Shown: piece after piece, positions 63,901 through 64,000 of the stretch
Layout: each line of letters opens with the position of its first letter
How positions within the stretch are numbered: the first letter of the stretch is position 1
Source of the DNA: UBA5239 sp031548025
GTDB taxonomy: Bacteria > Verrucomicrobiota > Lentisphaeria > Victivallales > Victivallaceae
Direction: 5' to 3'
NCBI GenBank assembly: GCA_031548025.1
Contig: JAVBRM010000079.1
Location: 17,533 to 81,532 of the forward strand
DNA length: 64,000 nucleotides
Made by a program: the position numbers and the translations under genes
Notes under the pieces: generated by a model
The model's database searches: none
What the model was told of the DNA's origin: nothing
The model's input: only the letters and a program-made list of their open reading frames with translations

Positions 63901-64000
63901 TATGCCAAGGATACCGGCAATGTCACCATGGGCAAGGCGAACAGTGTGGTGGAATTCTATTACAATACCGCTTATGGCAACGGCGGAGCCATGTATCTGG
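30928..64000 (+). CDS. giant surface repeat protein, LEPR-XLL / DUF4347 / Pmp-like beta-helix (3' truncated)
   Basis: The frame starting at 30,928 stays open to the window edge: 33,073 bases, at least 11,024 codons. AAGGAGAG precedes the ATG by 8 bases (a second ATG follows directly). In order: LEPR-XLL-like segment (residues 25-37), two degenerate DUF4347 domains (about 99-221 and 269-413), a short beta-helix segment, a well-preserved DUF4347 (about 678-836), then alternating beta-helix blocks (GGAIY and FxxN repeats, like chlamydial Pmp proteins) and arrays of YDG..QT/YYNL repeats. There is no N-terminal signal peptide, so a type I-like or other non-Sec route is likely. Proteins of this build are generally thought to be adhesins or surface fibres. 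Composition is rich in Gly, Asn, Asp, Ser and Thr, with very few Cys. Its C-terminal secretion signal lies outside the window. Confidence 0.9.
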   Translation, partial: MMKKQRASQEVIETPELEAAAMFQLEERVLFDGAAAADVVEAQKQAEQEIAEVQEPDQQEAAENAGAPGDDSSALDAYLEVGAAGNISVQTTLEANNQIKVLFVADLDQAEALASSAEEYGIIISFDPNATTSAQLLDALNSALEGHQADSIGFMFDPAAENALENFNAEVGSDFWNNINDALSTRGTIEIFGDANDAAVADQLSGDYDRQVNVSTYTVDNGWNSSYTAESTNALDNNVEDSVQLDDTLFEDEFLQSLDLLSEDTTTNREVAFISSDINNLDKVIDNLGKDVEIVLLDPAQDTIQQITDYLNDSGAKYDSIHLFAPGSTEALDFNGDSISADDLREFNNELVSWRNALKESAAINIYGGDMASTEAGRDFLDHLMAATGADVEITNEFAGLDMALSFDYDLGNDSSSVSEVLDYAYNLDRAPHTYYVVNTADSGEGSLRWALEQANQNIGLDHIEFQLDDGAVIDIDSSSLYITDSVIINYSGLNVTINGAALSESLFVINDGDDANQIYVEVNGLNIYGASGANMDNVLGGAIQNHEALNLNGVIIQNSDAQRGGAIWNDVEGKLVIESSKFIGNSAIEGGAIFNNGGELIINNSSFSENIAVTGSAIASVNTSGSQASLQIDTTTFDSNFSLSSSGQTVYSEGISLATNIEYINDIPSLELDSSGKNIVFINSSVFGKETLMEQIGDNAEIVILEPGDALSQISEYLAGKSGYSAIHIISHGNEGFFRLGNDTVDAAFVEANADKIAAWGDAMVSGGDILLYGCNIAGNDAGKELIQALAAITGCDIAASTNNTGGSGDWILEYSVGAVATGAFGFVDYNYSLQNIVVNTAGDEGGLPPGQMTLRMALEYANSHTSSDGFEIIFNIANFDTLNYTIVLTQGEIAISSSSAVTINGSFGYDDLTKNPINLTIRSAPNSRAFNISSEVYLSNMTITGGNVIYAPEDSSGGAIYITNNGNVTLDAVTFTNNQAVDGGAIYNRGRLTITGHNGTGDYSAISYYSYFNSNISTHSGGAIFNEGLLNVTYTQFDSNSADTGGAIYSILGINITESIFTNNRATTNGGAIALVDSSGDTTLTNLILSYNTAMNGHGGALYVNGGSDDVSIDFSKALERIFFTYSAYKAWVDAGSPNTSTLQWGEVNFNTALAGYGGAIYFNNSGNLNVIRSGKAPSYRPASIDFVNNTAASGGAIYFVSNENPAITSNLVLENLTIRNNTARVTGAGETALGGGIYFDGKNNGSFNLISPRYSSVVNGNTAMTSDLTGGDAKGGAAYIINARNVNVSDVDFSSNSAVAIDADNVLSTSIYTEGGALYIHNSGNITISDNSLFSKNTASNGGAIFAQGNGNIDISLTVFVGNSINWNTPTVDIAADPFGALAKYAAWAAGLHGNGGALYLADNRAVTLAGVVAAANFAVEGGGFMYVENSSLQNLTISTSIINNNMLLNGRISIKVPLIGDRDFDFGGNTAHEGSAIYAENANITIANTSMSDNTINDLVMDQFDAKLRSFTSAISYSMVTGSSFYFNNSNLTLSSVSTAGNDGTTSSYNITTARWDIFHLAGTGTTDETRNSLNIYNSLFYDKWQFGSSNTVAGEFITIGNVISNIFTYYWTHNVDGGEYLFSDTFGPDATVKVFRPDGSTVSLVANIYESTHGNFISTDAITAKLIADNLYIRTALTSASLSASPDASTLGRMAVAINSRNSLAYRYVYNEITRGGDLNYVDVPTDIHGNVRTGMEIVIDPGNPDDMNTKGRVYYAYYRGGNLVVVNEAGKELGSDEIAKLRTYITFADERVTIGAYEPMFSMTVTSNASTTSSNGAYSIIDALVGGITLREAIIWIDDYDYSVYEGKDADDPIRNSFDNERYIHFAAAMLTEGNNVISVNGIRIEKNVIIGSIAKFEADYLYYEDSNGDRIYFENDASAAQQSSATRITLKGTGSNRIFNIVAGVNVVINNLTLTEGVAPDYPISAVNMPANDGGAIYNAGSLILNNVVIKDSTTSGNGPYGSYGNYGNGGGIYNALGAYLAIYDSTFTGNYILLANSADHHTTYASALGGAIYNAGELVLVRSTISDNYLGIANGSSALWIYTENALKGAGIYNAASGSIVIVNSTITKNVIDTGNYLVIGGDYNGRNFGAGAAIYSAGGSVEIYNSTIIKNETRLDAHKFDGWTPDGNGKIASFTVDTDVTSIRSKSNPFAAVTIRGTSTFDTTNTIYANNYLITSPTVSYLRDIYTASTVTAASSESYVNDYNIIGYYNRIGMGIDFSFGTNNLFGDYYPSGTRDGVVYNLNLTDTMSYYGGMTLVYRVLDGSIAYLNAFDLASQQIAIDNPNYGLQLDQRRNTRIGGVYTANNRGAYAMLTEGITVNSDQDPTGEFNDGWNFGENTPGWASSDTTLRQAFYWADAYSVITVAPNVDYWLNDGIVKLRGEEIKINTTVTFDGGYFDLDSGLFRLLTIDAGSVSRIFNIDNGILTRANVAISHVNLLNGATTGSGGAIYSSENLILTNFTIGDSQAGISGGAIYMESQASLELAYTTNTALSLNRIYGNSADLFGGAIHAGSSISVTIDHTEFSENHAGQYGGALYLLTIPSTVRITYSNFEGNTADQLGGAIYSNSSNLQINYSSIVNNSAASGGGLYLSTSALSMLNSTLSNNKASSQGGGIYTNGNINLNYVTVANNAAGGSNGGGGIYQTGAGITLNASNSIIAQNWIGDDTTPLETNPNGTYTMNDYVGVSGATYSLTSSIYGTFIGSGSSINSEQVHLENGTVVNSSGEELGLAYTADANGGETLTVYVGGNSFLTTWSNITYDPTVPDDQRGRLRSNIPNGMTITAGAYQRREVVYYFRENDNTGGVFSVHSLGNWVDEFGVDISFNTDFIDFDVSPDFRFVIGESITVTATVDAAWFVNPGSFVEVQGYGVLEVLADTTAIISVASGGAINVTDAALGAHGRTVSNRGTITFTGANASAVGLSIRQNQGGILVFDTETTSGGNWDGFAINMAVGATNEVHYIYDGSQHIFNAVYSTLILEGDGTKTKVGNLTANILTFSNTDNTTLAIDGQLTVNTRFDAGIGTIDFTGSNDVSAQKINVLGTNTDNAYYNVIVSGENVELNGNIVVANDLLISWSEATLTAGANTLSVGGDWTNNGLFNAGTGTVNFNSTTGQTLSGTLNDASKFNIVNFIGNGIKTVESAIEADVMRIDDDITVDAITVTVDTLNFNNGVTGSNGILMLSGDGIVLTVINSFNAGSGTVIYDGVDQTVLSTVNGADAEYFNLILENDGIKSILDNIAVGNDLTINDGVTVNALDISVVRDLTIADDGILNARAIEVGRDFSIGDNVNVDAVSVAVTNDLIFGDDSVLSVSGAGNALTVGNIFGAGTSLVVYDGLVDQTIMTMTGAGRADYYNLTVSGSGTTKTADNELHVENDFLIETGVTVDAQDIIVEHDFTIEDDGALNALNITVDHDFLIAQSVIVNSEDIFAGNDLTVGEYSELTTGSIDVNNDLYIADNVTVSSDNINVGNDMTVGNDSAISALDITVTNDFSIGDNVNVDAASVAAGNDLTFGADSVLSVDGAGAALTVGNIFEAGTSLVVYDGLVDQTIMTLAGGVPAEYYNLTVSGSGTTKTADNKLYVENDFQIETGVTVDAQANDVFVGNDLTIENDGVLIGANISVGYDFSIDDNVTVDAVSVAVGHDLTFGADSVLSVSGAGDALTVGNLFDAGMSLVVYDGLVDQTIMTMTGAGLHADYNNLTVSGYGTTKTAENELYVGYDFLIETGVTVDAQANDVFVGNDLTIENDGALIGANITVDHDFSIADNVIVDAVNVTVDNDLRFGDDSVLSVSGDNEALKVGNVFEAGRSMVIYDGSGNQTIMTMSGTGNVEYYNLTVSGSGTTKTAENELRVLNDFLIETGVTVSAQDITVNHDFTIEDDGVLNALNISVDHDFSIAQSVIVNSDDITVGNDLTVGDESELNVLNISVDHDFIIAQSVIVNSEDIFAGNDLTVGDESELTALNIIVDHDFSIGDNVNVDALSVAVANSLIFGDDSVLSVSGDGDALTVGNSFDAGHSLVIYDGNDQNIMTRTGNDNPVNYYNLIVSVGGTKTADDDLYVDNDFLIADGVAVDAQNVTVGWDLTIEDGGRLTALDITVANDFSIGNSVTVDAVYVTVGQDLSIGNGSVLSVSGDGDALTVGNEFSIGTSLVVYDGNDQNIMTRTGSGDEVVYYDLTVTGSGEKTVSDPLTVTNLLTIGNVVMDAISVSAASVSFNDDFGDSEGTLKLSGGDVDHSPLSVTTSFYAGNGTVVYDGDDDQKIATAVAGGTLIYNNLIATVTSSGSVSTKNAVGTLKANGDLRIEEDVTVDAVTVDVDSLTFLQSGSSTDGSNGVLMVSGANEALKVATTFVAGEGTVIYDGVNQTVMASLADGGAAEYYNLILENDGIKSVRNTLWVSNDLMINDGVTVDATEVRVGHDLIFSASGVLSVDASGSALEVGNEFTHGNGKVIYDGTDDQEIMTETGNGFDVVYYDLDVSGGAKTATGTLEVENIMRIIGSTSVTVSGAGVDEGGNVTAGELIFTANGTLTLNGDLNLGDMKAGTGTVVYNRGTDGDQKVAGLEYYNLQFIGSGTRTSDGSITVDNDMLTSGSVDATINGNITVDGNLTMQGTSVLRAVANDVISADGDVTVGRKLDMSVETAVDLHLHGALTVGTYGFGALSTVYYDGAGDQTITELNYNNLTTANGGVKSWNGGSVAGLLLVDAAATFQANTVLLQRVAETATGDNTINKIQVNATGVLRLNGRSDDPATINEAILLEKANVVLEEDSIIVYGGAGDQLINPDYDYSKATLGLAGSGIKSFNGSTTTTALSVKNMFLAEGSVIGDINTNLSIAGNLAFASTEELQLARSLSIGGIFSAANGTMTYDGEEAQTVLGLNYWNLTIDSALNTLETEANTIVDGDFTFKNHAALVIGYKSNLTLNGALVGNSGKDSQYFIFDSAFDAVASAGSLTLHLAEDEVRTIYAGTGTYMVVDTTTSFSSEWNEMLFEADTDTSVTFRIGGLSPLDSKAINQSFYFLSNTSGVQFDVQYSTAEGNSYSSYFRILKYNEAEMTDWFGNGDRYLLDGINTSAYVMGMVDTGKIVPAKSGVDPLIVVNNKDNDYYTTSGTHYSTDQIGSLRFAIGYANATDGTQKIVFAEGFNAAGDIHLNGRGIVITDDLVIEGWGSDKITIHGDKILYNERMITIREGVGLELIGLTLTDNVGGGILNYGQLAMDDVVISEMGHGNTDADFVGGAIYNASGASIYGNRVLLINNWASEGSAIFNERAVYSPTRYWYWWWSRYADTDLYRPVATVNGGSIVLENLTIKDSFDATNSAIYNDVEAKIVIRNGTIHGIKGDSDELAGTAIINGGNFYGYNLTVLDNDGFALDNLIISEALYDAWVREEVVTNYGSYYRWVLKNDIVSYYGNTTLENATVAYNDAGSFNNIYDAKGNFMLVKTTTVNGTSITSGFKLVNTLWQNDNGTSLNIDSNKSTGLTMTSVFGSTTLSGADFGDHGGWVDTLAFRSDISDAALSRLVSTVYSADKFDARGYLAHGIYSVSYRYFGAYEHQGNVAWNQETEYYYTSIQAAIDAAQTLAGHTIQLVNTRIKIDGEITIKAKDVVISGQGEGVTVLDNTGNSNRMFNISNPSANTSIMVCIQGMTLLGGNVSGYTGDDANGGLILNSANLILNQVALKGGTALNGGALYNNGGNVVIIRGTFAENTATYNGGAIYNAKGGMIDMTTTTITQNSAGKLGGGLFSANNPTQSIVTIANSTIDYNKAANGAGLYLENTRFTASNMTVAFNQVTAYSATSGSGLYGTGSGNWSLTNVTVAYNTGGFGIYMNGGDFNMSNGLVVYNTGYHGELANFDKSAGTASFIFNSFVDDGESLEGTAVFEKGLLFDNGGWVRTLALSEVFATTLKTILVDGKIVYTGELKWNNGTNSGAPETDARGYMINTTRDIGAFEYQGYWGTAYYEIGGKAIEEGLYETAQVTRIAQIATQNILVGDLAIVLVNSRIQLNDIHISLWTLTGTPAVRRALDVNIYGHAEGGTVISGGKQGYLFTAAGSVNATGNHVMGTLTLDRITFTDAVARRGSVAKYEMRTVYGDSASGTGDVGEILFVDCTLTNNLAWEEGGAVYVNSRLETIGAFIITINNSTLTNNISLGNGGAISAVQSVVISNSTLSENIAVGNGGAIYLELVTGGAGAKTYDLDIDYSTIAFNTAGGDGGGIYSKGGITRMQYSLLVKNRSSALTEDYRIGGYDYYAYVMLYVINTPYTQTYAPMTYGGYNVIENQNGYRYHVDSVDKYYFAKFNGTVPYIYNYFDVDDYYRVFDHDFFQTGLTIDNGGWSGTIMLSQNSFAKDNENLDATKKDQRGYGVNNQWRDIGAYEAGGTYISTMTSRGLQYFNSIQEAIAASTDGILTASAVRAKDRNVNITKNITINVDASEGDVRERGSLLFIDAGHFGRVFDNSSGHTFSLSDTYMYNGLTMSSGEFSRHNMGGSGGLIVSTGVLNLVNVSGGSSFAQLSGGAIYTTKSMTIKNSGNRTYLDSTFAYNHAGSMGGAIYAAGNITITGASGRGTPDAGKAVFFLSNQARQGGAIFLSNASLDGSDVYFSGNKASTLGGAVYVEANQGSVAFTNSAFLNNGATVSGGAIWQATGDLKLTDVFLKTNMAFINGGAIYGSGLRNTVFYSSTASLKKYTWFDDNHSWSGDGGAVYLENSPTSLEIHAESLPWQVEFTGNFAHQGRGGAIYVNGDPNLTTINIHDQGYFYDNHAVDGGAIYVENALRIDIRQNTTFSYNSTDRGNFWNGEKKEGSGGAIYFTNVKNVFFNMDYEAFENEPTPGNVAFIANDAGVHGGAMYLENIEYISIRDVELGNNTTKGEINSEDEIVNGEGGGIYIISRAPNPDNGDLWIYNNQIIDIVDLDAYNNHTGYYDFRFNNLYGGFWYESIVGGAIYIDAPDAVITIWNSGFDANYAKDGAGVYIKDAVSAYFYNVTFGENFSNALYVVQLTGDAGLKLNFVTFGYNNQKLIHVYDNITLGNGTASALYYGSGNLTVSNSIFYEENDTVAPVILADGVIVVQSNNNVFYRFDAYTGAADLVSGTAKTIEAYRWNSAGGQEGAVLYDNGNIVGNDDATNFFIQDNLYLANEMDYHGNSLSRSLALEARDSIAIHYLVNGVETAAGKVDETVIYDQRGNLRTGISVVETFYYYEVDANGFGRMYQVVRDSQQIDFVSKTEIEGYQITGLDGVVYKFNGNTGKWDVYVNNVYGGTLKTAAGTAFQLDAVAVDVAYVFYRYRAATEEVAGAWEKVTVKDNNTIIVDLTDDEASKIMNKIGGIRTSMGSFEANFYMIVTTTEDNDLNADWYVQPEGSTWHNIDAALTGNSSNTIDQAGITLREAIFWIDNYSIVDLTLDPDMLEYGIDSNTLSEFSVADSTNSSGRFIIDADRYVKIADAVIYSETGAKFTLTAGQIEIHKDVVIGMVDGYAGWSNFQADNTFMAQDDARRVEINSKDTTGIQDRAFFIAYDEDRTRVNEKHYYDLNWRNTAVAGFNNLTITGYKDSAVAITQNSYYGLGGGIYNQGVLTLHNVVVKDSVATNKNAIVTGDYQGYGGGIYNAADSDLYIYDSTIENNLAQAVDILKTEDSGWGGGIFNNGRMEIYRSAIIGNIAEGFGLAPTDPRSSRPSTGIGGGLYIAEGATVFKNGWYSDQASFTLIEASTITKNDILKSAGIVTGLDAAAMSINGGTVILNGNTIAYNSVSIFESGMASGYAVVINSGNVTMTNNIIAENYTEDLPSPQRKDIYYNGGTIHGGNNIIGWRNKPAFETAFTVDSGYVDNRYGTDDVGFVDQLNMAGNDDLKYNGGMTKNYRLGSGSIAIGNGNYVSDAFDQRNLSAGTNQVRSTIGAYEMLTYVVADSSQVDQALGTGGINYDYEYYFDKESGRLNIGRQGWMHNLRNALYLADQGAEVIINIIEGSETFVLAAGAGDLQIFNSITVTAVGENGKDLRLMVDALGKSRAFKIDNADSDVPTGHAVHVTMSGFDIRNTNAGSGNGGAIYVNGELTLYNMNIENSQTSGSGGSIYSTDTLYMKNVNINISHAGANGSGGAIYIEAGDLTILNSSIAVTSAKSGGAIYTANSPTIIISNTRIDGATATDGHGGALYLAGRIAEITESQVVNSKATKGDGGGIYFSGTSLTMDKVAVGQLSNSDGVFHAQRGAGIFIDNGDLSMTNSTVSNNWASNIGGGIFMLNQNSIYLNFVTIANNVAFNEGGGIFQTYGSFQMNNSILAQNWKGSVGGAFNDYYGGNSISFSNSNNNLVGVTNKTNVSFGDKSLFVSNQAELDEYALIENLANNGGQTYTVYVALKVSKSQNLADNSGVYEVETDQRGVDRPTPNPEEGIYVYVGAYQSNNKVYFFVAGDNNDANNVDNWYLEKGKPETRYDKKTFLYADYEFVIDDDNAVVREGVKYEDQEVGWTVDSGSSVRVKGGEAGKYGILTIEAGAVATLNISVEASGVLEIYGALTIYESSLVNGGTVILSGEGTLRSTSSASRVAIEQGSNSTLVLDIADLSGLSISSSSGTINTVKYTYDGDQAILNANYYNLVIIGEGTKSYSGNTLSVNRLVLSDDTSKQYIGERVDGTFEMKGSNQQEGTGKLVIQDNIVAGTGTVIFSNTGADQVVTTVSTSGNVLNYYNLILSGGNKIAETGALDGTMFANTLSVTNDLTIFGELELSIQGVADVADNVGSLHVGNILSFYANAQEKQNGGDATGTGKVYLDGDFVVVDMAAGYSTIVYNNAKGGTQEVTGVTYYNLQFINNGTRKGSGDVIVLNDLLIDSVAMENTIEAEITGNLSVNGVLTLTNNATLKVVDDGSGVNGNIYADTLIMQYVTYDDDASNATWLYVDGVLDVGKDENGNYKFGGGTYIDMVTLGSTSTVVYSGDREQQIIALNYMHLQTSGNGVKKWAMNEDSADNPYGRVFTDVRIKAGSTFWTDQILHNTVEGLPSNYVVSIHIEANGNLYFAGSDDSEDNLYHVIKSGVQVGWDDGAMITYGGDLHQVLQNNWDYSNVVLVLDSGDEGNPDNNTKQYDGTLTVGSLILLNNAIGDINGDLVIGGIESIGNPGYLSFADDPYTKVVSTAELRLAGNLTFADEATFFAGNGTMHFDGEGDDFSQTVNNLEYYNLQISNSDKLLANDKVTSVKNQFTFANGAALLIQSQDLYFLSGSSIIGNFGADGQYFIFNDVEDTEVTGGRVVITLNANEKYSITAGSGNTGSSYWNKMEFTNGAVEQDISIHVQDASSADETFIKQIFAIDYDSANELSFNVTATNAAGERYNDYFKALYKETLENGWEWVENWYAISGYMQLTGEGNYMFGTVNVDDLLAGSGLDPLVVTQTGDYGYYYDPSKDRLSQVGTLRFAVEYSNMTTGLQNITFEVNEVHLNYGELRISDNLIIGSMDRYGITIYQEQGVGLADGKSGQRIFAIVSPDADIYVKIIGLTLTGGDATHIQTADGYANVNGGGAIYNEESLELVRVTFNDNKGIYGGALYNAENGGVLITDSTFTNNSATYGGAIYNNSVVTVDSSTETPTYTLTQGGIQIYRSLFAYNDASKGGSAIYNNYGLVYADNSTFAHNTGGSVVENAAYTSTVLTSEQVAAINSKSGLTFMHITMAYNDLNGGYAIALGSNTSLYLESSIITHGDNSVGQGTGAVYNNISNYVGALVDGMFANDGELVDEGGWTNVLAIDGTNSWVQTNLLNKVSGMYETDQRGYFTYEDKRDLGAYEYKGGIARNVTTGQVYYSLSELSGASSGSVVELAGSRIIVNSSLVLSKNLYLLGADSGLTFLDGKASAYTITINGGQVVFNDLTLINFNLGGATTGAINVAKNGTLIMERVSVQGITNGAAAVMVSTGGLLYVDRGNFYGNSGSAAGAIYNNGGTTILERTTVRYNNFVGNGGAITSTGGTLIISGSSIYNNNLDVKGRGIYVSGGNLEMDNTTIAFTDGALYFNGNIIKLTNNTFAYNVNTTDVNIVAKEAYLVNNLVQATVNNASLFSGNGNIVVTGDVNYFADKMMIDHGGYVKTLALNYYLTDSQGNILTTDTWVWNEEQQAYILVKVNRTNNAINGGVSGGTTSDARGYDANGTRDVGAYEYNGYIGYYYQYYDTVANQTTDLSGWVGISSLSDISNIAYSNAGKNELIIQLNNTRIRVNGAEIQLFTVIESSLTARTVNLYGSELGGTVLDAAYGSQVITVVGAKAQDGDKQFYMMGSLNIQRITMTKGFTTGNGGAIGYRYGSYGALSANSGSGAISITESTLSNNIAVGSGGAIWADNIKELVNPIYTIKSSLISGNVAVKDGGAIGNQGTVSVDNVTMANNTAYGDGGAISIAKGESAAKTTISNSTISFNHAFGHGGGISNNSVLDSVTNTILARNRSMDLIVKADFSDTGYASDYAKLLSIYESGHDYYAYVAENGEYAKITAESSNIVEYQNGHNIAARENTEIKDKTIFFGKMFWEKEKNTYTLKQTSGDVLKIGIANGKTGDYIFTDGILRDNGGWSYTLATKQDNIGMDKGTGSDVDQRGYLVNSPSSTVKKDIGAYEWGGGVAKIGDNTYSSWAQAIAAARDGSVIELVNSRIIGYNAVTSGAYNITVQTMSDGTPTLYTMALIDARSRGRILDQNSSNGSITFDYVMMQNGFTTASGGAIYATGTVTLNNSSIFTTFAAINGGAIFANGALNINSTGFKLSSDATDKIIYGSRFISNRALNDGGAIYVSGGYLTMEGIQEERDRLRNLFVSNSAGNQGGAVFMVNTGADSSMEYVTFRNNSAIQGGAFYAQSAYDIYFERATFEGNIALHDGGALYAGMEAQLSMHSTYLYNNHALNGSGGALYVSSNGNGSFVFYTPGYVTSGEATTIVSTYGDAYNNTASKNGGAFYFSGLYGDAKYIDSDDQGESANASILFYTGGVNVDVDLRYNTAGQNGGAVYAKDTGNVTMGKANSVVEFYYNTAYGNGGAMYL
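31000..31038 (+). other. LEPR-XLL-like N-terminal motif of the giant protein
   Basis: Residues 25-37 read LEERVLFDGAAAA. LEPR-XLL motifs (typically LEPRxLFDGAA) stand near the N-terminus of many very large exported repeat proteins, often directly before DUF4347. Here the Pro is replaced by Glu. Confidence 0.7.
31222..31590 (+). other. DUF4347-like domain, copy 1 (degenerate)
   Basis: Begins with IKVLFVADLDQAEALASSAE and continues with a Rossmann-like strand-helix pattern. The region aligned with the SHG motif of intact copies reads IGFMFDPAAENAL, and the YGCN position reads IFGDAND. The overall order of predicted strands and helices matches copies 2 and 3, but key motifs are lost. Confidence 0.5.
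31732..32166 (+). other. DUF4347-like domain, copy 2 (degenerate)
   Basis: Begins REVAFISSDINNLDKVIDNL and continues VEIVLLDPAQDTIQQITDYL, which fits the family well. The SHG motif is replaced by LFAPGSTEAL and the YGCN motif by YGGDMAS. It is therefore closer to copy 3 than copy 1 is, but still lacks the conserved His and Cys. Confidence 0.7.
32236..32868 (+). repeat. short beta-helix segment between DUF4347 copies 2 and 3
   Basis: Opens with VVNTADSGEGSLRWALEQAN, an SLRxA-type start seen in bacterial beta-helix proteins, followed by three or four Pmp-like repeats (GGAIQNHE, GGAIWND, FIGNSAIEGGAIFNNGG, FSENIAVTGSAIA). Confidence 0.75.
32959..33435 (+). other. DUF4347 domain, copy 3 (motifs intact)
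   Basis: Contains the conserved strand KNIVFINSSV, then IHIISHGNEGFFRLG with SHG codons at 33,121-33,129, then GGDILLYGCNIAG (33,229-33,267) and ITGCDIAASTNNTGG. This is the canonical order for DUF4347. The His and Cys resemble a caspase-like fold arrangement, though catalysis has not been shown for the family as far as I know. Confidence 0.85.
33448..39435 (+). repeat. beta-helix block I: Pmp-like GGAI/FxxN repeats
   Basis: About 2,000 residues of irregularly spaced repeats of the type FxxNxAxxxGGAIY, for example FTNNQAVDGGAIYN, FDSNSADTGGAIYS, FVNNTAASGGAIYF. Internal module borders are IGAYEP (36,328), DQRR...RGAY (37,942) and DQRG...AGAYQ (39,370-39,435). New modules restart with ITLREAIIWID (about 36,427) and TTLRQAFYWAD (about 38,113). 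Confidence 0.8.
39436..46389 (+). repeat. array I: YDG..QT / YYNL..SG..KT tandem repeats
   Basis: About 2,300 residues. Roughly fifteen copies of a unit containing VVYDGxxDQTIM followed by YYNLTVSGSGTTKT, separated by strings of short strands such as VGNDLTI..DGVTVDA. It begins after AGAYQ with VVYYF and ends with GVDPLIVVNN...YYTTSGTHYS before SLRFAIGYAN. Internal DNA-level duplications are described separately. Confidence 0.8.
40669..43600 (+). repeat. recent higher-order DNA duplications inside array I
   Basis: The codon string for LTVSGSGTTKT or its equivalent begins at 41,131, 41,755, 42,160, 42,562, 43,186 and 43,579. The spacings are 624, 405, 402, 624 and 393 bases, all multiples of 3. 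Copies at 41,131 and 41,755 share over 40 identical bases around this point. The longer units carry an extra segment of about 220 bases with VDHDFxIAQSVIVNSEDI. Confidence 0.8.
46390..56205 (+). repeat. beta-helix block II: Pmp-like repeats in modules
   Basis: Starts with IGSLRFAIGYAN. Module ends are GAYEHQG (47,680), DARG...DIGAFEYQG (48,832-48,891), DQRG...DIGAYE (50,101-50,154), DQRG (52,564), DQR...IGAYEM (54,649-54,714) and DQRG...VGAYQ (56,134-56,205). Restarts include TSIQAAIDAAQ (47,740), ITLREAIFWID (about 53,167) and MHNLRNALYLADQG (about 54,838). GGAIYN/FxxN repeats fill the modules. Confidence 0.8.
56206..59208 (+). repeat. array II: second, shorter YDG..QT / YYNL array
   Basis: Same order as array I, in about 1,000 residues: KVYFFVAGDNN, a lead-in, then five units (YTYDGDQAI...YYNLVI near 56,737; DQVVTTV...YYNLIL near 57,010; YNNAKGGTQEV...YYNLQF near 57,355; YSGDREQQI near 57,787; FDGEGDDFSQTV...YYNLQI near 58,462), then QYFIF and GLDPLVVTQTGDYGYYY before TLRFAVEYSN. 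Confidence 0.75.
59209..64000 (+). repeat. beta-helix block III: Pmp-like repeats, continues past the window
   Basis: Starts with GTLRFAVEYSNMTTG. Module ends are DQRG...DLGAYEYKG (60,265-60,327), DARG...DVGAYEYNG (61,363-61,422) and DQRG...DIGAYEWGG (62,689-62,763). The repeats here are more regular than in block I, for example FNDNKGIYGGALYN and FTNNSATYGGAIYNN. The frame is still open in mid-repeat (YNTAYGNGGAMYL) at base 64,000. Confidence 0.8.

Noticed and set aside
1..64000. Insertion sequences, phage genes, tRNA or rRNA genes
   Set aside because: No transposase, integrase, terminal inverted repeats, tRNA-like cloverleaf or rRNA sequence was noticed on either strand.

Overview
The window looks like a piece of a chromosome from a Lentisphaerota (Victivallales-type) bacterium in the PVC group, probably an anaerobic glycan degrader. 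The indications are four pseudopilin genes with nearly identical N-terminal segments, two DUF4838 proteins with CBM9-like tails, several very large secreted carbohydrate-active proteins, a HydE-type hydrogenase maturase, and an enormous cell-surface protein. This placement is inferred from gene content; no rRNA, tRNA, insertion sequence or CRISPR array was seen.

Positions 1-24,723 hold four gene sets with the same design: a one-component regulator, a small pseudopilin of the FTLIELLVV type, and one or more large, mostly secreted proteins built like glycan-acting enzymes. Set 1 (6,681 to 352, minus) is LacI, pseudopilin and two tandem DUF4838/CBM9 proteins. Set 2 (7,050 to 11,699, plus) is a GntR/LacI-like regulator, pseudopilin and a parallel beta-helix protein. 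Set 3 (18,993 to 13,492, minus) is a GntR/LacI-like regulator, pseudopilin and a 1233-residue TIM-barrel-like protein. Set 4 has an AraC regulator (23,920, plus) divergent from an operon (23,806 to 19,085, minus) encoding a 1021-residue protein, a pseudopilin and a sialidase-like protein. An AraC gene and a divergent nucleoside hydrolase (11,685-13,550) lie between sets 2 and 3. Within each set the genes are separated by only a few bases or overlap by 4. Two regulators have consensus promoters placed so close to the ATG that leaderless mRNAs are predicted.

Positions 24,724-30,627 hold more ordinary genes: a small unknown ORF coupled to a GT-C-like membrane protein, a CreD-family inner-membrane protein, and a convergent pair encoding a class I/II aminotransferase and HydE.

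From 30,928 to the right edge a single reading frame stays open for 33 kb (at least 11,024 codons, 3' end not in the window). It encodes a giant repeat protein: an LEPR-XLL-like start without a signal peptide, three DUF4347 domains (two degenerate, one with intact motifs), then beta-helix blocks of chlamydial Pmp-like GGAI/FxxN repeats separated by two arrays of a different repeat (YDG..QT / YYNL..SG..KT). The beta-helix blocks are cut into modules that begin with an SLRxAI motif and end with DQRG...DIGAYE. The first array contains recent DNA-level duplications. The protein is most likely an exported adhesin or surface-layer-like fibre.
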